Source: Candidatus Thorarchaeota archaeon
Lineage (GTDB): Archaea; Asgardarchaeota; Thorarchaeia; Thorarchaeales; Thorarchaeaceae
Direction: 5' to 3'
DNA: 64,000 bases
Assembly (NCBI GenBank): GCA_029855935.1
Contig: JAGSHN010000005.1
Location: 124,001 to 188,000 of the forward strand
Below, in pieces: positions 24,802 through 32,664 of this stretch; the first letter of the stretch is position 1, and every line of letters starts with the position of its first letter. The position numbers were made by a program, and so were the translations under genes. The notes under the pieces are model-generated. The model was not told where the DNA came from. It did no database searches and saw only the letters and a list, made by a program, of their open reading frames with translations.

Positions 24802-26928
24802 ATGGCGAAAGTCCTGATAATCTCAGAGAAGCCGGCTGCAGCCGAGAAAATAGCGTTGGCATTGGATGAGAAGCATGAACCAAAGGTCATCAAGGCCAGA
24901 GGAGCATCATACTATGAATGCGAGAGAAACAACGACACGCTCTTTGTTGTCTATGCACTTGGGCACCTGTACGAACTCAAGCAGACACAGAAGGGATGGA
25001 CGTATCCACGGTTCGAAACCAAATGGGTCCCAAAGTACGAGGTAGAAAAGAAGGCCACGAACGTCAAACCTGTCATCAGTCTCATCCGGAAACTGTCCAA
25101 GGAGTCTGATGCCTTTGTCGTTGCAACGGACTATGACATAGAGGGAAGTCTCATCGGATATCTCGCACTCAAGTACGCGTGCGGAGTCGACCTTCAGAGG
25201 GCAAGAAGAATGCGCTTCTCCACGCTCACCGTGGGAGAACTGGAGAGAGCCTATGTCAACGCTCTGCCCAGCCTAGACTTCCCGCTTGTACGTGCAGGCT
25301 GTCTGAGGCACAAGGTTGACTGGCTATACGGGATCAACCTAACTCGGGCACTGACACTATCAATCAAGAGAGCAGCAGGCTGGTTCAAGATTGTTTCGAC
25401 TGGGAGGGTGCAGGGCCCGACGCTGGCGCTTGTGGCTGAACGGGAGAAGCAGATCAATAGCTTTGTTCCCACCCCCTACTGGGTCATAGTCGGCAGAGTG
25501 AGAGTCAATGACAAGACCATCGACATAGATTATAGACGGCAGCGCATCCAGACGCGAATGGAGGCTCAATCTGTCGTCAATGCGCTTCAAGGCAAGCAAC
25601 TTACCGTGACGCAAGTAGAAAGCAAGAGAAGGAAGCTCGGCCCACCAGTACCGTTCAATCTCAGCGGACTCCAGAGCGAGGCATACAGGCACTTTGGCTT
25701 CAGGCCAAGTCGTACACTGGCGATAGCGCAGAAACTGTATCTTGATGCCCTCATCTCATATCCCCGGACATCGAGCCAGCAGATTCCCGACAGTATAGAT
25801 ACTCGCAGTATATTGCGGCAACTGGGTGAACAGAAGAAGTATGCAAGAATCGTCGAAGAAGTGCTGCAAAGCGGAAGGGAGAGGCCAGTACAAGGGAAGA
25901 AGACGGATCCTGCACATCCTGCCATCCATCCTACAGGCAATGCACCAACAAGGAAATTGACACCAAGCGAGAGGAAGCTGTACGATCTGGTCGTCCGCAG
26001 GTTCGTTGCACTGTTCGGGAAGGATGCCCTGAGGGAGAGCGTGAGGGTGACTCTGAAGCACGATGAGCACATCTTCTACATCAGGGGACGACGCATATTG
26101 GAGCGTGGCTGGATAGAATACTACGAACCATACGTTGAGATGGGCGAACGGGAGGTCCCGGCACTTGCAGAGGGCGATGTCTTGAAGATTGCGGAGGTAG
26201 TAGCCGAGGAGAAGACAACGACGCCCCCGCCGCGGTACAATCCTTCCAGTCTTTTGAAGGAACTTGAGAAGCAGGGCCTTGGTACGAAGGCCACGCGCGC
26301 CTCCATTGTCGACTCGCTAAAATCACGAGGCTACACTCTGAACGACAAGTTTGAGCTGTCGGCACTTGGCTACGCGGCATTTGAAACACTCGAACGTCAC
26401 GTTCCCGAGATCCTCTCGGCTGAGTTCACACGGAGGTTGGAGCGGCATATGGAGGAGGTACAACTGGGGAAACGCACAATGGAGGAGGTTCTCAATGAGG
26501 CGGAGGCGACCCTTGGAAGAATCCTCGAACAGTTCAAGGAGAGAGAGGAGGCCATAGGCGAAGAGCTGGTTGCGGGACTCAGAGGCTATTGGAGAGAGAG
26601 GGAGGAGATTGGGCTGTGTCCGAAATGTGGTGAAGGAACCTTGGTCATCATACGCTCCCCAAAGACCGGAAAACGGTTTATCGGATGCTCAAGATACAAA
26701 GAGGGTGGCTGTGATGCGACATTCCCGCTACCTCAGAAGGGGACCATCACCCCCTTGAAGAAGAAATGCGAATACTGTGGGTATCAGATGATTAGGATCT
26801 CGCGAGGAAAGAGGGGGTGGGAAACCTGCATCAATTGGGCCCAGTGTCCGGGACGCCAAGATCAGCTCAAGCGGCTGAGAGAGCGACAACGTCAGGAGGA
26901 AACAAAGGAGGGCGACAATAGTGAGTGA
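24802..26928 (+). CDS. topA: DNA topoisomerase I (type IA)
   Basis: A 708-residue type IA topoisomerase. The Toprim domain has ISEKPAAAEKIA at the N-terminus and TDYDIEG at 109-115. The catalytic tyrosine is Tyr320 in ALISYPRTSSQQ. Two C-terminal zinc ribbons follow (CPKCGEGTL...GCSRYKEGGC and CEYCGYQM...CINWAQC), giving single-strand binding. It relaxes negative supercoils or decatenates. The last 8 bases overlap the next gene. Confidence 0.96.
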   Translation: MAKVLIISEKPAAAEKIALALDEKHEPKVIKARGASYYECERNNDTLFVVYALGHLYELKQTQKGWTYPRFETKWVPKYEVEKKATNVKPVISLIRKLSKESDAFVVATDYDIEGSLIGYLALKYACGVDLQRARRMRFSTLTVGELERAYVNALPSLDFPLVRAGCLRHKVDWLYGINLTRALTLSIKRAAGWFKIVSTGRVQGPTLALVAEREKQINSFVPTPYWVIVGRVRVNDKTIDIDYRRQRIQTRMEAQSVVNALQGKQLTVTQVESKRRKLGPPVPFNLSGLQSEAYRHFGFRPSRTLAIAQKLYLDALISYPRTSSQQIPDSIDTRSILRQLGEQKKYARIVEEVLQSGRERPVQGKKTDPAHPAIHPTGNAPTRKLTPSERKLYDLVVRRFVALFGKDALRESVRVTLKHDEHIFYIRGRRILERGWIEYYEPYVEMGEREVPALAEGDVLKIAEVVAEEKTTTPPPRYNPSSLLKELEKQGLGTKATRASIVDSLKSRGYTLNDKFELSALGYAAFETLERHVPEILSAEFTRRLERHMEEVQLGKRTMEEVLNEAEATLGRILEQFKEREEAIGEELVAGLRGYWREREEIGLCPKCGEGTLVIIRSPKTGKRFIGCSRYKEGGCDATFPLPQKGTITPLKKKCEYCGYQMIRISRGKRGWETCINWAQCPGRQDQLKRLRERQRQEETKEGDNSE

Positions 26929-27151
26929 GTGTAGAATCTGTGGGAGGGAGCCGGTAGATGGCAGGTACTGTAGATATCATAGGGTCGCATTCGACAATCT
27001 AAGAGAGAAATATGCGGTGTGGAAAGAGGCGGCGGGTGTGTCGTGGGACGACTACCTAGAGCGATTGAGGCAGAACCCGGAAACGGGCCGATGGGTCTTA
27101 GAACTCATCGAGGATCTGATGACAGAAGATGATCCTTCAGTGACTGCATAA
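26921..27151 (+). CDS. Small zinc-finger protein downstream of topA
   Basis: A 76-residue protein with a CxxC...CxxH cluster at Cys4, Cys7, Cys17 and His20, followed by an acidic helical tail (WDDYLERLRQNPETGRWVLELIEDL). GTG 26921 overlaps topA by 8 bases, suggesting translational coupling. Function is not known. The coding end overlaps the opposite-strand gene by 47 bases. Confidence 0.7.
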   Translation: MSECRICGREPVDGRYCRYHRVAFDNLREKYAVWKEAAGVSWDDYLERLRQNPETGRWVLELIEDLMTEDDPSVTA

Positions 27152-27491
27152 GACTTGGCAATATGTCCCGACCAAGTCGGTCAACCGACACGATGGCAAG
27201 ACATGGGCGGCCAGTCCATCGAGACACCTGTTCCGCTATCACTCGAACAATCATCTGTTCTGCGTCAACACCGAAAAGCGGTGTGGAGAGCGGGCCCTCC
27301 ATACCCGATGCTCCAGGAAATGCCAGTGCAATTGGGCCGATACGGAACCCCTCTGTGGAAGACAATAGCAGCACGATAGAGTCTGCGAGATGAAGCGCTC
27401 GCCCATATACCCTTCCAGCTTGCGTTTCAATCACAAAGTCAGACAGTTCGGTGGATGCCATAGGTTCTATGACCTCATTCCCAATAGTCAT
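27105..27491 (-). CDS. PAC3/PAC4-like small protein (possible proteasome assembly chaperone)
   Basis: A 128-residue protein with no catalytic motif. The pattern ADSIVLLLSSTEGFRIGPIA, then PLSTPLFG and CLAIVSVD, resembles the beta-strand order of eukaryotic PAC4 (DSLFLWVG, PVSTSLLG, VFVSYNL in memory). This is a weak, fold-level similarity. It could also be an unrelated archaeal conserved protein. ATG 27491 is used; ATG 27461 is an alternative. It is divergent from the XPD gene. Confidence 0.4.
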   Translation of the reverse strand: MTIGNEVIEPMASTELSDFVIETQAGRVYGRALHLADSIVLLLSSTEGFRIGPIALAFPGASGMEGPLSTPLFGVDAEQMIVRVIAEQVSRWTGRPCLAIVSVDRLGRDILPSLMQSLKDHLLSSDPR

Positions 27492-27567
27492 GCGTCAATC
27501 TCGACGCCCTACCAACTGTGAGACAATAGCATTATCAAGATGTTGCATGCCTATCCACGAGAGCCGA

Positions 27568-29496
27568 ATGACAGAGAACTACTCGTACAGGGACTTCTTT
27601 CCATATTCGTCAGCCCGAGAGGGGCAGATAGAGATGATGGAAACCATAGAGGAGTGCGTACGGACGGCTCGTCACGTGTGTGCAGAGGCGCCCAATGGAT
27701 TCGGCAAGACCTGTGTGACCCTCGCGGGTGTGCTTCCGTGGGTCAAGGAGAACGAGGGGAAGGTGCTCTATTGCGCAAGAACTCACAAGCAGCTCGACCG
27801 AGTGATGGAGGAGCTCGCAGAGATAGCAACCAAGACCGGCGCGTCGGGGGTTTCTTTCAGAGGACGCCAACATATGTGCATCAACGACTTTGTCACAGAG
27901 AACGCGGGGACTGTGGCACCGCTCAGTGAGGTGTGCGGCCACCTGAAGGCTGAGAGAAGGTGTCCCTACTATGAAAATCTCAGGCCATATCGCGGGACTG
28001 GCGACTTGCTGGCCGACTTTGACAAATCGGTCCTGACAGCGACCGAGATAGTGCAGTTCGGTCGCGAGGAGGAACTTTGTCCCTACGAACTCGCAAAGCT
28101 CCTTGCCAAAGAGGTTGATGTCGTGGCCCTCTCCTATCTGTATGTCTTCGATCCACATATCCTAGAGCGTTTTGCTCCCGAGCTGGAGATTCCACTGTCC
28201 AAGGTGGTGCTCGTGGAAGATGAGGCACACAATGTCCCGCACACTGCTCTTGATTCGGCCAGTGATGCGCTCACGCTCCGAACCATCCGACAGGCAATCA
28301 ATGAGGGGGGCACTTACAATGACGATTCATCAAAGAGGTTCTGCCGTGGACTCGCGCGTGTCCTGCTCGATTTGTCATCTGACATGAGCGACAATTCCGA
28401 GATGGTCATTCAACCAGATGATGTGATGGGACGGGTCAAGAGAGAAGCTGACCTGAGAGACTTGACCGAAGTCCTTGTCCACATGGTGGAGCTTGGACTG
28501 AGCATAAAGAGAGGGCTTGTCCGAGTCGGCAAGTATCCTGTGTCAGCCATTCATAGAGTGGCGGAGTTCACGATACGGTTCAGGCAGGTATCCAGCCGTG
28601 AAGACTTTGCCTTTCTTGTATCGTCAAGTATCACCCCCCGTGGGTCAAAACGTGTAGCCCTCGAGATTGTGGCTCTGGACCCCACCTCGGTCACAGCGCC
28701 AATCGTGAGAAGAGTTCATTCTGTGGTCGCGGTATCAGGAACCATGTCGCCACTCTGGGCCTACGCGGAGATGATGGGTCTCAACGCTGATACTAGGACG
28801 TTTGCGGTGAGGAATCCCTTCTCGAGGACGAGCCGGATTGCCCTTGTTGTCGACGGCTTGGATACGTCCTATGCAGAGAGAACCCGAGCACTGTTTGAGA
28901 GGATGGTCAATCATTGTGTTGCAGTGGCGCACTCCACACCCGGAAACACAGGAATCTTCACTACAAGCTACAAGGTGCTCCGAGAGCTATTGGCAGCAGG
29001 CCTAGGTAAGCGGCTGAAGAAGAAACTGTATGTTGAGAAACAGGGTGCCAAGAATACAGAGAATGATCGGCTCGTGGAACAGTTCAGGGAGAGCAGTACA
29101 CAGGGAGGAGCTGTTCTGCTGGGGGTGCAGGGTGGACGTAACTCTGAGGGCGGCGATTTCCCGGGCGACACGATGAACAGTGTCGTTGTGGTTGGAGTGC
29201 CCTACGCGCGTCCGACACCAAGAATTGGGGCGCTGATAGAATACTATGATGCTCGTTTCAATGGTCGGGGCAGAGACTACGCATATGTTCTCCCAGCGAT
29301 GACAAGGGCGATCCAAGCAGCAGGACGACCAGTGAGGAGACTAGAAGATAGGGGTGCCATAGTATTTTTGGACCAGAGATTTGCAACACCGTACCTGCGT
29401 CGCTTCCTGCCAGCGTGGCTCTCGGAGGTCCTTGAGGTCGTCCCAGACGATCCGTCGACCGTTGCGGAGCGGGTTCATTCATTCTTTGCCGGATGA
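27568..29496 (+). CDS. xpd: XPD/Rad3-family iron-sulfur DNA helicase
   Basis: A 642-residue superfamily 2 5'-3' helicase. Walker A is APNGFGKT at 41-48, and the four cluster cysteines are Cys104, Cys123, Cys132 and Cys171. The DEAH box is at about 218-221 (VEDEAHN). Later motifs are SGTMSPL, the G-D-F-P-G run in SEGGDFPGD and QAAGRPVRR. It acts in nucleotide excision repair in eukaryotes; the archaeal role is less certain. ATG 27568 is favoured by an ATTATC element about 37 bases upstream; ATG 27547 is possible. Confidence 0.94.
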   Translation: MTENYSYRDFFPYSSAREGQIEMMETIEECVRTARHVCAEAPNGFGKTCVTLAGVLPWVKENEGKVLYCARTHKQLDRVMEELAEIATKTGASGVSFRGRQHMCINDFVTENAGTVAPLSEVCGHLKAERRCPYYENLRPYRGTGDLLADFDKSVLTATEIVQFGREEELCPYELAKLLAKEVDVVALSYLYVFDPHILERFAPELEIPLSKVVLVEDEAHNVPHTALDSASDALTLRTIRQAINEGGTYNDDSSKRFCRGLARVLLDLSSDMSDNSEMVIQPDDVMGRVKREADLRDLTEVLVHMVELGLSIKRGLVRVGKYPVSAIHRVAEFTIRFRQVSSREDFAFLVSSSITPRGSKRVALEIVALDPTSVTAPIVRRVHSVVAVSGTMSPLWAYAEMMGLNADTRTFAVRNPFSRTSRIALVVDGLDTSYAERTRALFERMVNHCVAVAHSTPGNTGIFTTSYKVLRELLAAGLGKRLKKKLYVEKQGAKNTENDRLVEQFRESSTQGGAVLLGVQGGRNSEGGDFPGDTMNSVVVVGVPYARPTPRIGALIEYYDARFNGRGRDYAYVLPAMTRAIQAAGRPVRRLEDRGAIVFLDQRFATPYLRRFLPAWLSEVLEVVPDDPSTVAERVHSFFAG

Positions 29497-30261
29497 TCTC
29501 CCGCGCGTAAGTACGAGCAGAGACGTTTCACCAGCAATCACCCGTTTCGCATCACGTGGCGAGAGACCATTGGACCCCGTCAGTTTCGTGAAGAGCTTCT
29601 GGAGTAGCCGTACATATACATCTCGCTCCTCAAGAATCATGTCAGCATCTGTAACAGGAACTCCGCCACGCAGCGCGATTAGGCGGGCCGAGGAACAATC
29701 ATCAGCACCATTCACTGTGGTATTCCGCTCATCGGTCAGCTCGACTGGCGACTCGTTGTCTATCATCTTGAGACTACGGAGATACAGCGCCCCGAAGAGT
29801 CTGGAGCCATTACCCACGCGAATGACAATGCTACAGTATGGAAATCGCTTCCTGATGGCAGAAGTCCAGAGGGCGGTCTTCCTTGCGGCATCACCTGGCG
29901 ATAGAGCAAGTGAAGACAGGATGTGTGCACCATCAATCAGGAGAGCCAGGCCAAATCGCATACCGGGATCAATACCAATGGTTGCTGTGTTCGGCCGTTC
30001 GATTCCCCGTAAGAGGGTCAGAGCCGCAATCAATGCATCCTCGATACTGTCAGTTGACTCTATGCCGACCAGATGTGGAATCGTCCCCGAGGCGTCGTCT
30101 GTCAGTACAGACCGAGCGACCCCGCAGATGGGATCGTTTGGATTGCGGACAACAAAGTCCACTCTCAAGTCTTTGAGTCGTTGAATCACAAGAAAGCGTA
30201 GACGTGAGTCATTGATAGCGACAACTATGGTATCGTGCAGCCCCATATTATCGACAGTCAT
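29479..30261 (-). CDS. RuvC/YqgF-like RNase H-fold protein
   Basis: A 260-residue protein whose centre has IGIDPGMRFGLALLIDG (Asp98), the first strand and acidic residue of RuvC/YqgF-type RNase H folds. Further acidic residues occur in GADDCSSARLIAL. The N-terminal 90 residues look like a separate alpha-beta domain. It recalls the nuclease part of archaeal DUF460 proteins, but without the long coiled coil. A nuclease or resolvase role is inferred. ATG 30261 avoids overlap with the divergent radB. Its end overlaps xpd by 18 bases. Confidence 0.55.
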   Translation of the reverse strand: MTVDNMGLHDTIVVAINDSRLRFLVIQRLKDLRVDFVVRNPNDPICGVARSVLTDDASGTIPHLVGIESTDSIEDALIAALTLLRGIERPNTATIGIDPGMRFGLALLIDGAHILSSLALSPGDAARKTALWTSAIRKRFPYCSIVIRVGNGSRLFGALYLRSLKMIDNESPVELTDERNTTVNGADDCSSARLIALRGGVPVTDADMILEERDVYVRLLQKLFTKLTGSNGLSPRDAKRVIAGETSLLVLTRGRSSGKE

Positions 30262-30306
30262 GGAGCAGTTATCCTTATCACTTCTGCGCAATAGGGCAGA
30301 ATAGTG

Positions 30307-31014
30307 ATGACAGAGAGTAGTGTCCTCAGCTCGGGACTGGGCTGTATAGACAGACTTCTGGAGGGAGGTCTGAGGGGTGGACAACTGATTCATATCTATG
30401 GAGAGGCTGCATCTGGAAAGAGCACACTTGCCTATGTCTTCATCAGGGCCGCGTACAGGATGGGCGGTGCGTCTGTCTTGCTGAACTGTGAAACCAGTTC
30501 GCCCGTCGAGCGGCTGGAGCAGGTCCTTGAACGACGAATAAGAGATGTACAGGACCACTTGCGTATCTTTGTGCCAAAGACCTTCGAGGAGCAGGCGGAG
30601 CTCATAGATGATCTCGACCTTTATCTGCCGGAAAATACTATGCTAGTAGTTGTTGACACACTGACCCGGCTGTATAGGGCTAGCCTAGAGGACAAGGAGA
30701 GCAATTATCGGATTCACAGAGAGCTGAACAGACAGATGGGAATATTGAAGGGCATTGCGACACAGCGTGGCCTTCCCGTGTTGGTGCTCAATCAGGTCAG
30801 AGCAGCTCTCAATGGTGATGAGAGCCGATTCGAGCCTGTTGCAAAGAGCATAATGGCATATTGGGCCGATGTCGTCATTCGAATGGAAGTTGGGAACCTG
30901 CGAGGTGAGAGGATTGTGTCCCGTACGGACCGCAAAGGCAAGCGTTCCGTCTGCCGGTTGGTATTGACTCAAGACGGGCTCGTTACAGCAGGCTCATCAT
31001 ATGAGAAAGAGTGA
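30307..31014 (+). CDS. radB: RadB, RecA/RadA paralogue
   Basis: A 235-residue single-domain RecA-fold ATPase: Walker A GEAASGKS near residue 30, Walker B MLVVVDTL near 115, and LPVLVLNQVRAAL. It lacks the N-terminal helix-hairpin-helix domain of RadA, which defines RadB. It is thought to regulate recombination with RadA. ATG 30307 is preferred to GTG 30304. carS follows at once. Confidence 0.9.
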   Translation: MTESSVLSSGLGCIDRLLEGGLRGGQLIHIYGEAASGKSTLAYVFIRAAYRMGGASVLLNCETSSPVERLEQVLERRIRDVQDHLRIFVPKTFEEQAELIDDLDLYLPENTMLVVVDTLTRLYRASLEDKESNYRIHRELNRQMGILKGIATQRGLPVLVLNQVRAALNGDESRFEPVAKSIMAYWADVVIRMEVGNLRGERIVSRTDRKGKRSVCRLVLTQDGLVTAGSSYEKE

Positions 31015-31048
31015 TATAACCAACAAAGAAGCACGACAAGAATGTCAG

Positions 31049-31609
31049 ATGTACGAAGAGATTGCCGTCGTCGAGATCGCATTGTGGTTGGGACTCCCAG
31101 CATGGATTGCCAATGCAGTTCCAGTAATCTTAGGGGGAGGACGACCAATCGATGGCGGACGTCGCTTTAGGGATGGACGAAGAATACTCGGTGATGGCAA
31201 GACCATCAGGGGATTCGTTTCTGGTGTCGTACTGGGAACTGCCACTGGCATTGTTCAGGGCATAGTAGCCCCTTGGATACCCGCGCTCTTGGATAGGTTT
31301 ATTGTGGTGACCAATGACATGATTGAGGTCATCTACATCAGGCCCGATACGGCATTCTTGCTGTCTTTTGGGGCCTTGGTCGGGGACCTAGTGGGCTCGT
31401 TCATCAAACGGCGTGTAGGGCTCAGAAGCGGTGGACCAGCGCCAGTATTGGATCAGCTCGGATTTATTGTCATGGCATTGATAATGGCGGCACCTGTAAT
31501 TCAGCCAGCGTATCAGTACGTGAGCGTGCTGGTTATTCTGACGCTCATTGTTCACTATCTTAGCAACGTGGGAGGATATCTGCTGGGCTACAAGAGGCAC
31601 CCCTGGTAG
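31049..31609 (+). CDS. carS: CDP-archaeol synthase
   Basis: Membrane CTP-transferase that activates digeranylgeranylglyceryl phosphate for polar lipid headgroup addition. The 186 residues have about five hydrophobic helices and the signature ILGDGKTIRGFVSG and FGALVGDLVGSFIKRR. ATG 31049 begins MYEEIAVVEIALWLG; earlier in-frame starts overlap radB. Together with egsA it marks archaeal ether-lipid synthesis. Confidence 0.93.
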   Translation: MYEEIAVVEIALWLGLPAWIANAVPVILGGGRPIDGGRRFRDGRRILGDGKTIRGFVSGVVLGTATGIVQGIVAPWIPALLDRFIVVTNDMIEVIYIRPDTAFLLSFGALVGDLVGSFIKRRVGLRSGGPAPVLDQLGFIVMALIMAAPVIQPAYQYVSVLVILTLIVHYLSNVGGYLLGYKRHPW

Positions 31610-31710
31610 TTAGAGGGCGAAACGCCGTGGCAACAGAGTCGGATGCCGAGGATGTGCCACAGCACTGTTGCGCCTGATCCTATTGAGGGGACCCACATCA
31701 GTGTAAACGT

Positions 31711-31720
31711 TATATTAAAA
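31711..31720 (+). promoter_or_regulatory. TATA box of the CBS-domain gene
   Basis: TATATTAAAA lies 93 bases before the start codon at 31813, implying a leader of roughly 65 bases that contains the hairpin at 31751-31768. Confidence 0.55.
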
Positions 31721-31750
31721 AGTACGTACGCGGGGCTATCCTCAAGTGCT

Positions 31751-31768
31751 CGGAGAGGTGATTCTCCG
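31751..31768 (+). promoter_or_regulatory. Leader hairpin before the CBS-domain gene
   Basis: CGGAGA and TCTCCG pair around GGTGAT within the predicted 5' leader. It may modulate expression; no known riboswitch is recognised. Confidence 0.25.
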
Positions 31769-31812
31769 CACGCACAGTACAACCAATTCTTGATACCGGA
31801 GTCGTTTGAACA

Positions 31813-32664
31813 ATGAAGGTAGCAGACTTTATGCAGACGGACGTCGTTCATGTGCATGTCCCCGGGACTCGAGAGGACGTTCTGCAGCTGATGGCCGAGA
31901 AGCAGATTAACGGTCTTCCTGTGGTCAAGAAGGGGACGAAGAAACTCGTCGGGATTATCACCAGAACTGACCTCTTGCGGAAGGCCGACGAAGATCAGCT
32001 TGCTATGTTGATGGTACGTGACCCGCTGACAGTGACCCCGAGAACGACACTGAAGAAGGCTGCAGAACTCATGCTAAAGAGAGGCTATCGACGACTGCCG
32101 GTAGTTGAGGGAGAAGAACTGGTCGGGCTCATTTCGATACCGGACATTCTTGGTGCAATACTGGAGAATAATGAGGTGGCGCAGAATACTCCAATCCGGG
32201 AATTTGTCCGTAGGAGTATACTCAGTGTGTGGGAGAAGACCCCATTGCCTCTCGCATACATGATAATGGACATGGCCGGTCAGAACGCTCTTGTTGTGTT
32301 GAATGATCAGGGAGGGGTGACAGGCCTCATCACAGTGAGCGACTTCATCCGTATGTCGGAGGAAACCGTCGAGAACAACGTTTCCGCCACTTTCAGCGGA
32401 ACTGAGAATACAGTCGAGTGGGGCTGGACATCCAAGGAGTTTCTCATAGTGACGAAGAAGCTGCTGAGGCTGCCAGACGTGCCAGTGGAGAAGATTGTCA
32501 CAAGGGACATAATCAGCGTCACGGAAGTGACGACTGTGGCTGAATGTATCCGGACAATGCGGAAGAATGATATAGATCAGGCCCCGGTATTGTCAGCCTC
32601 AGGCAATCTGATTGGGATGATTGAGGACCGTGACCTGCTCAGCTTCGCAATCGAACAGATTTAG
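31813..32664 (+). CDS. Protein with four CBS domains
   Basis: A 283-residue protein built of two Bateman modules. CBS repeats begin near residues 5 (DFMQTDVVHVHVPG), 68 (VRDPLTVTPRTTLKKAAELM), about 135 and about 222 (TRDIISVTEVTTVAECIRTM). Such modules bind adenosyl nucleotides and regulate partners. No effector domain is attached, so the target is unknown. The end overlaps DP2 by 4 bases on the opposite strand. Confidence 0.9.
   Translation: MKVADFMQTDVVHVHVPGTREDVLQLMAEKQINGLPVVKKGTKKLVGIITRTDLLRKADEDQLAMLMVRDPLTVTPRTTLKKAAELMLKRGYRRLPVVEGEELVGLISIPDILGAILENNEVAQNTPIREFVRRSILSVWEKTPLPLAYMIMDMAGQNALVVLNDQGGVTGLITVSDFIRMSEETVENNVSATFSGTENTVEWGWTSKEFLIVTKKLLRLPDVPVEKIVTRDIISVTEVTTVAECIRTMRKNDIDQAPVLSASGNLIGMIEDRDLLSFAIEQI

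Noticed and set aside
30262-30558. N-terminal extension of the RNase H-fold gene
   Set aside because: It would overlap the divergent radB by over 250 bases and reads as non-conserved sequence; ATG 30261 gives a clean start.
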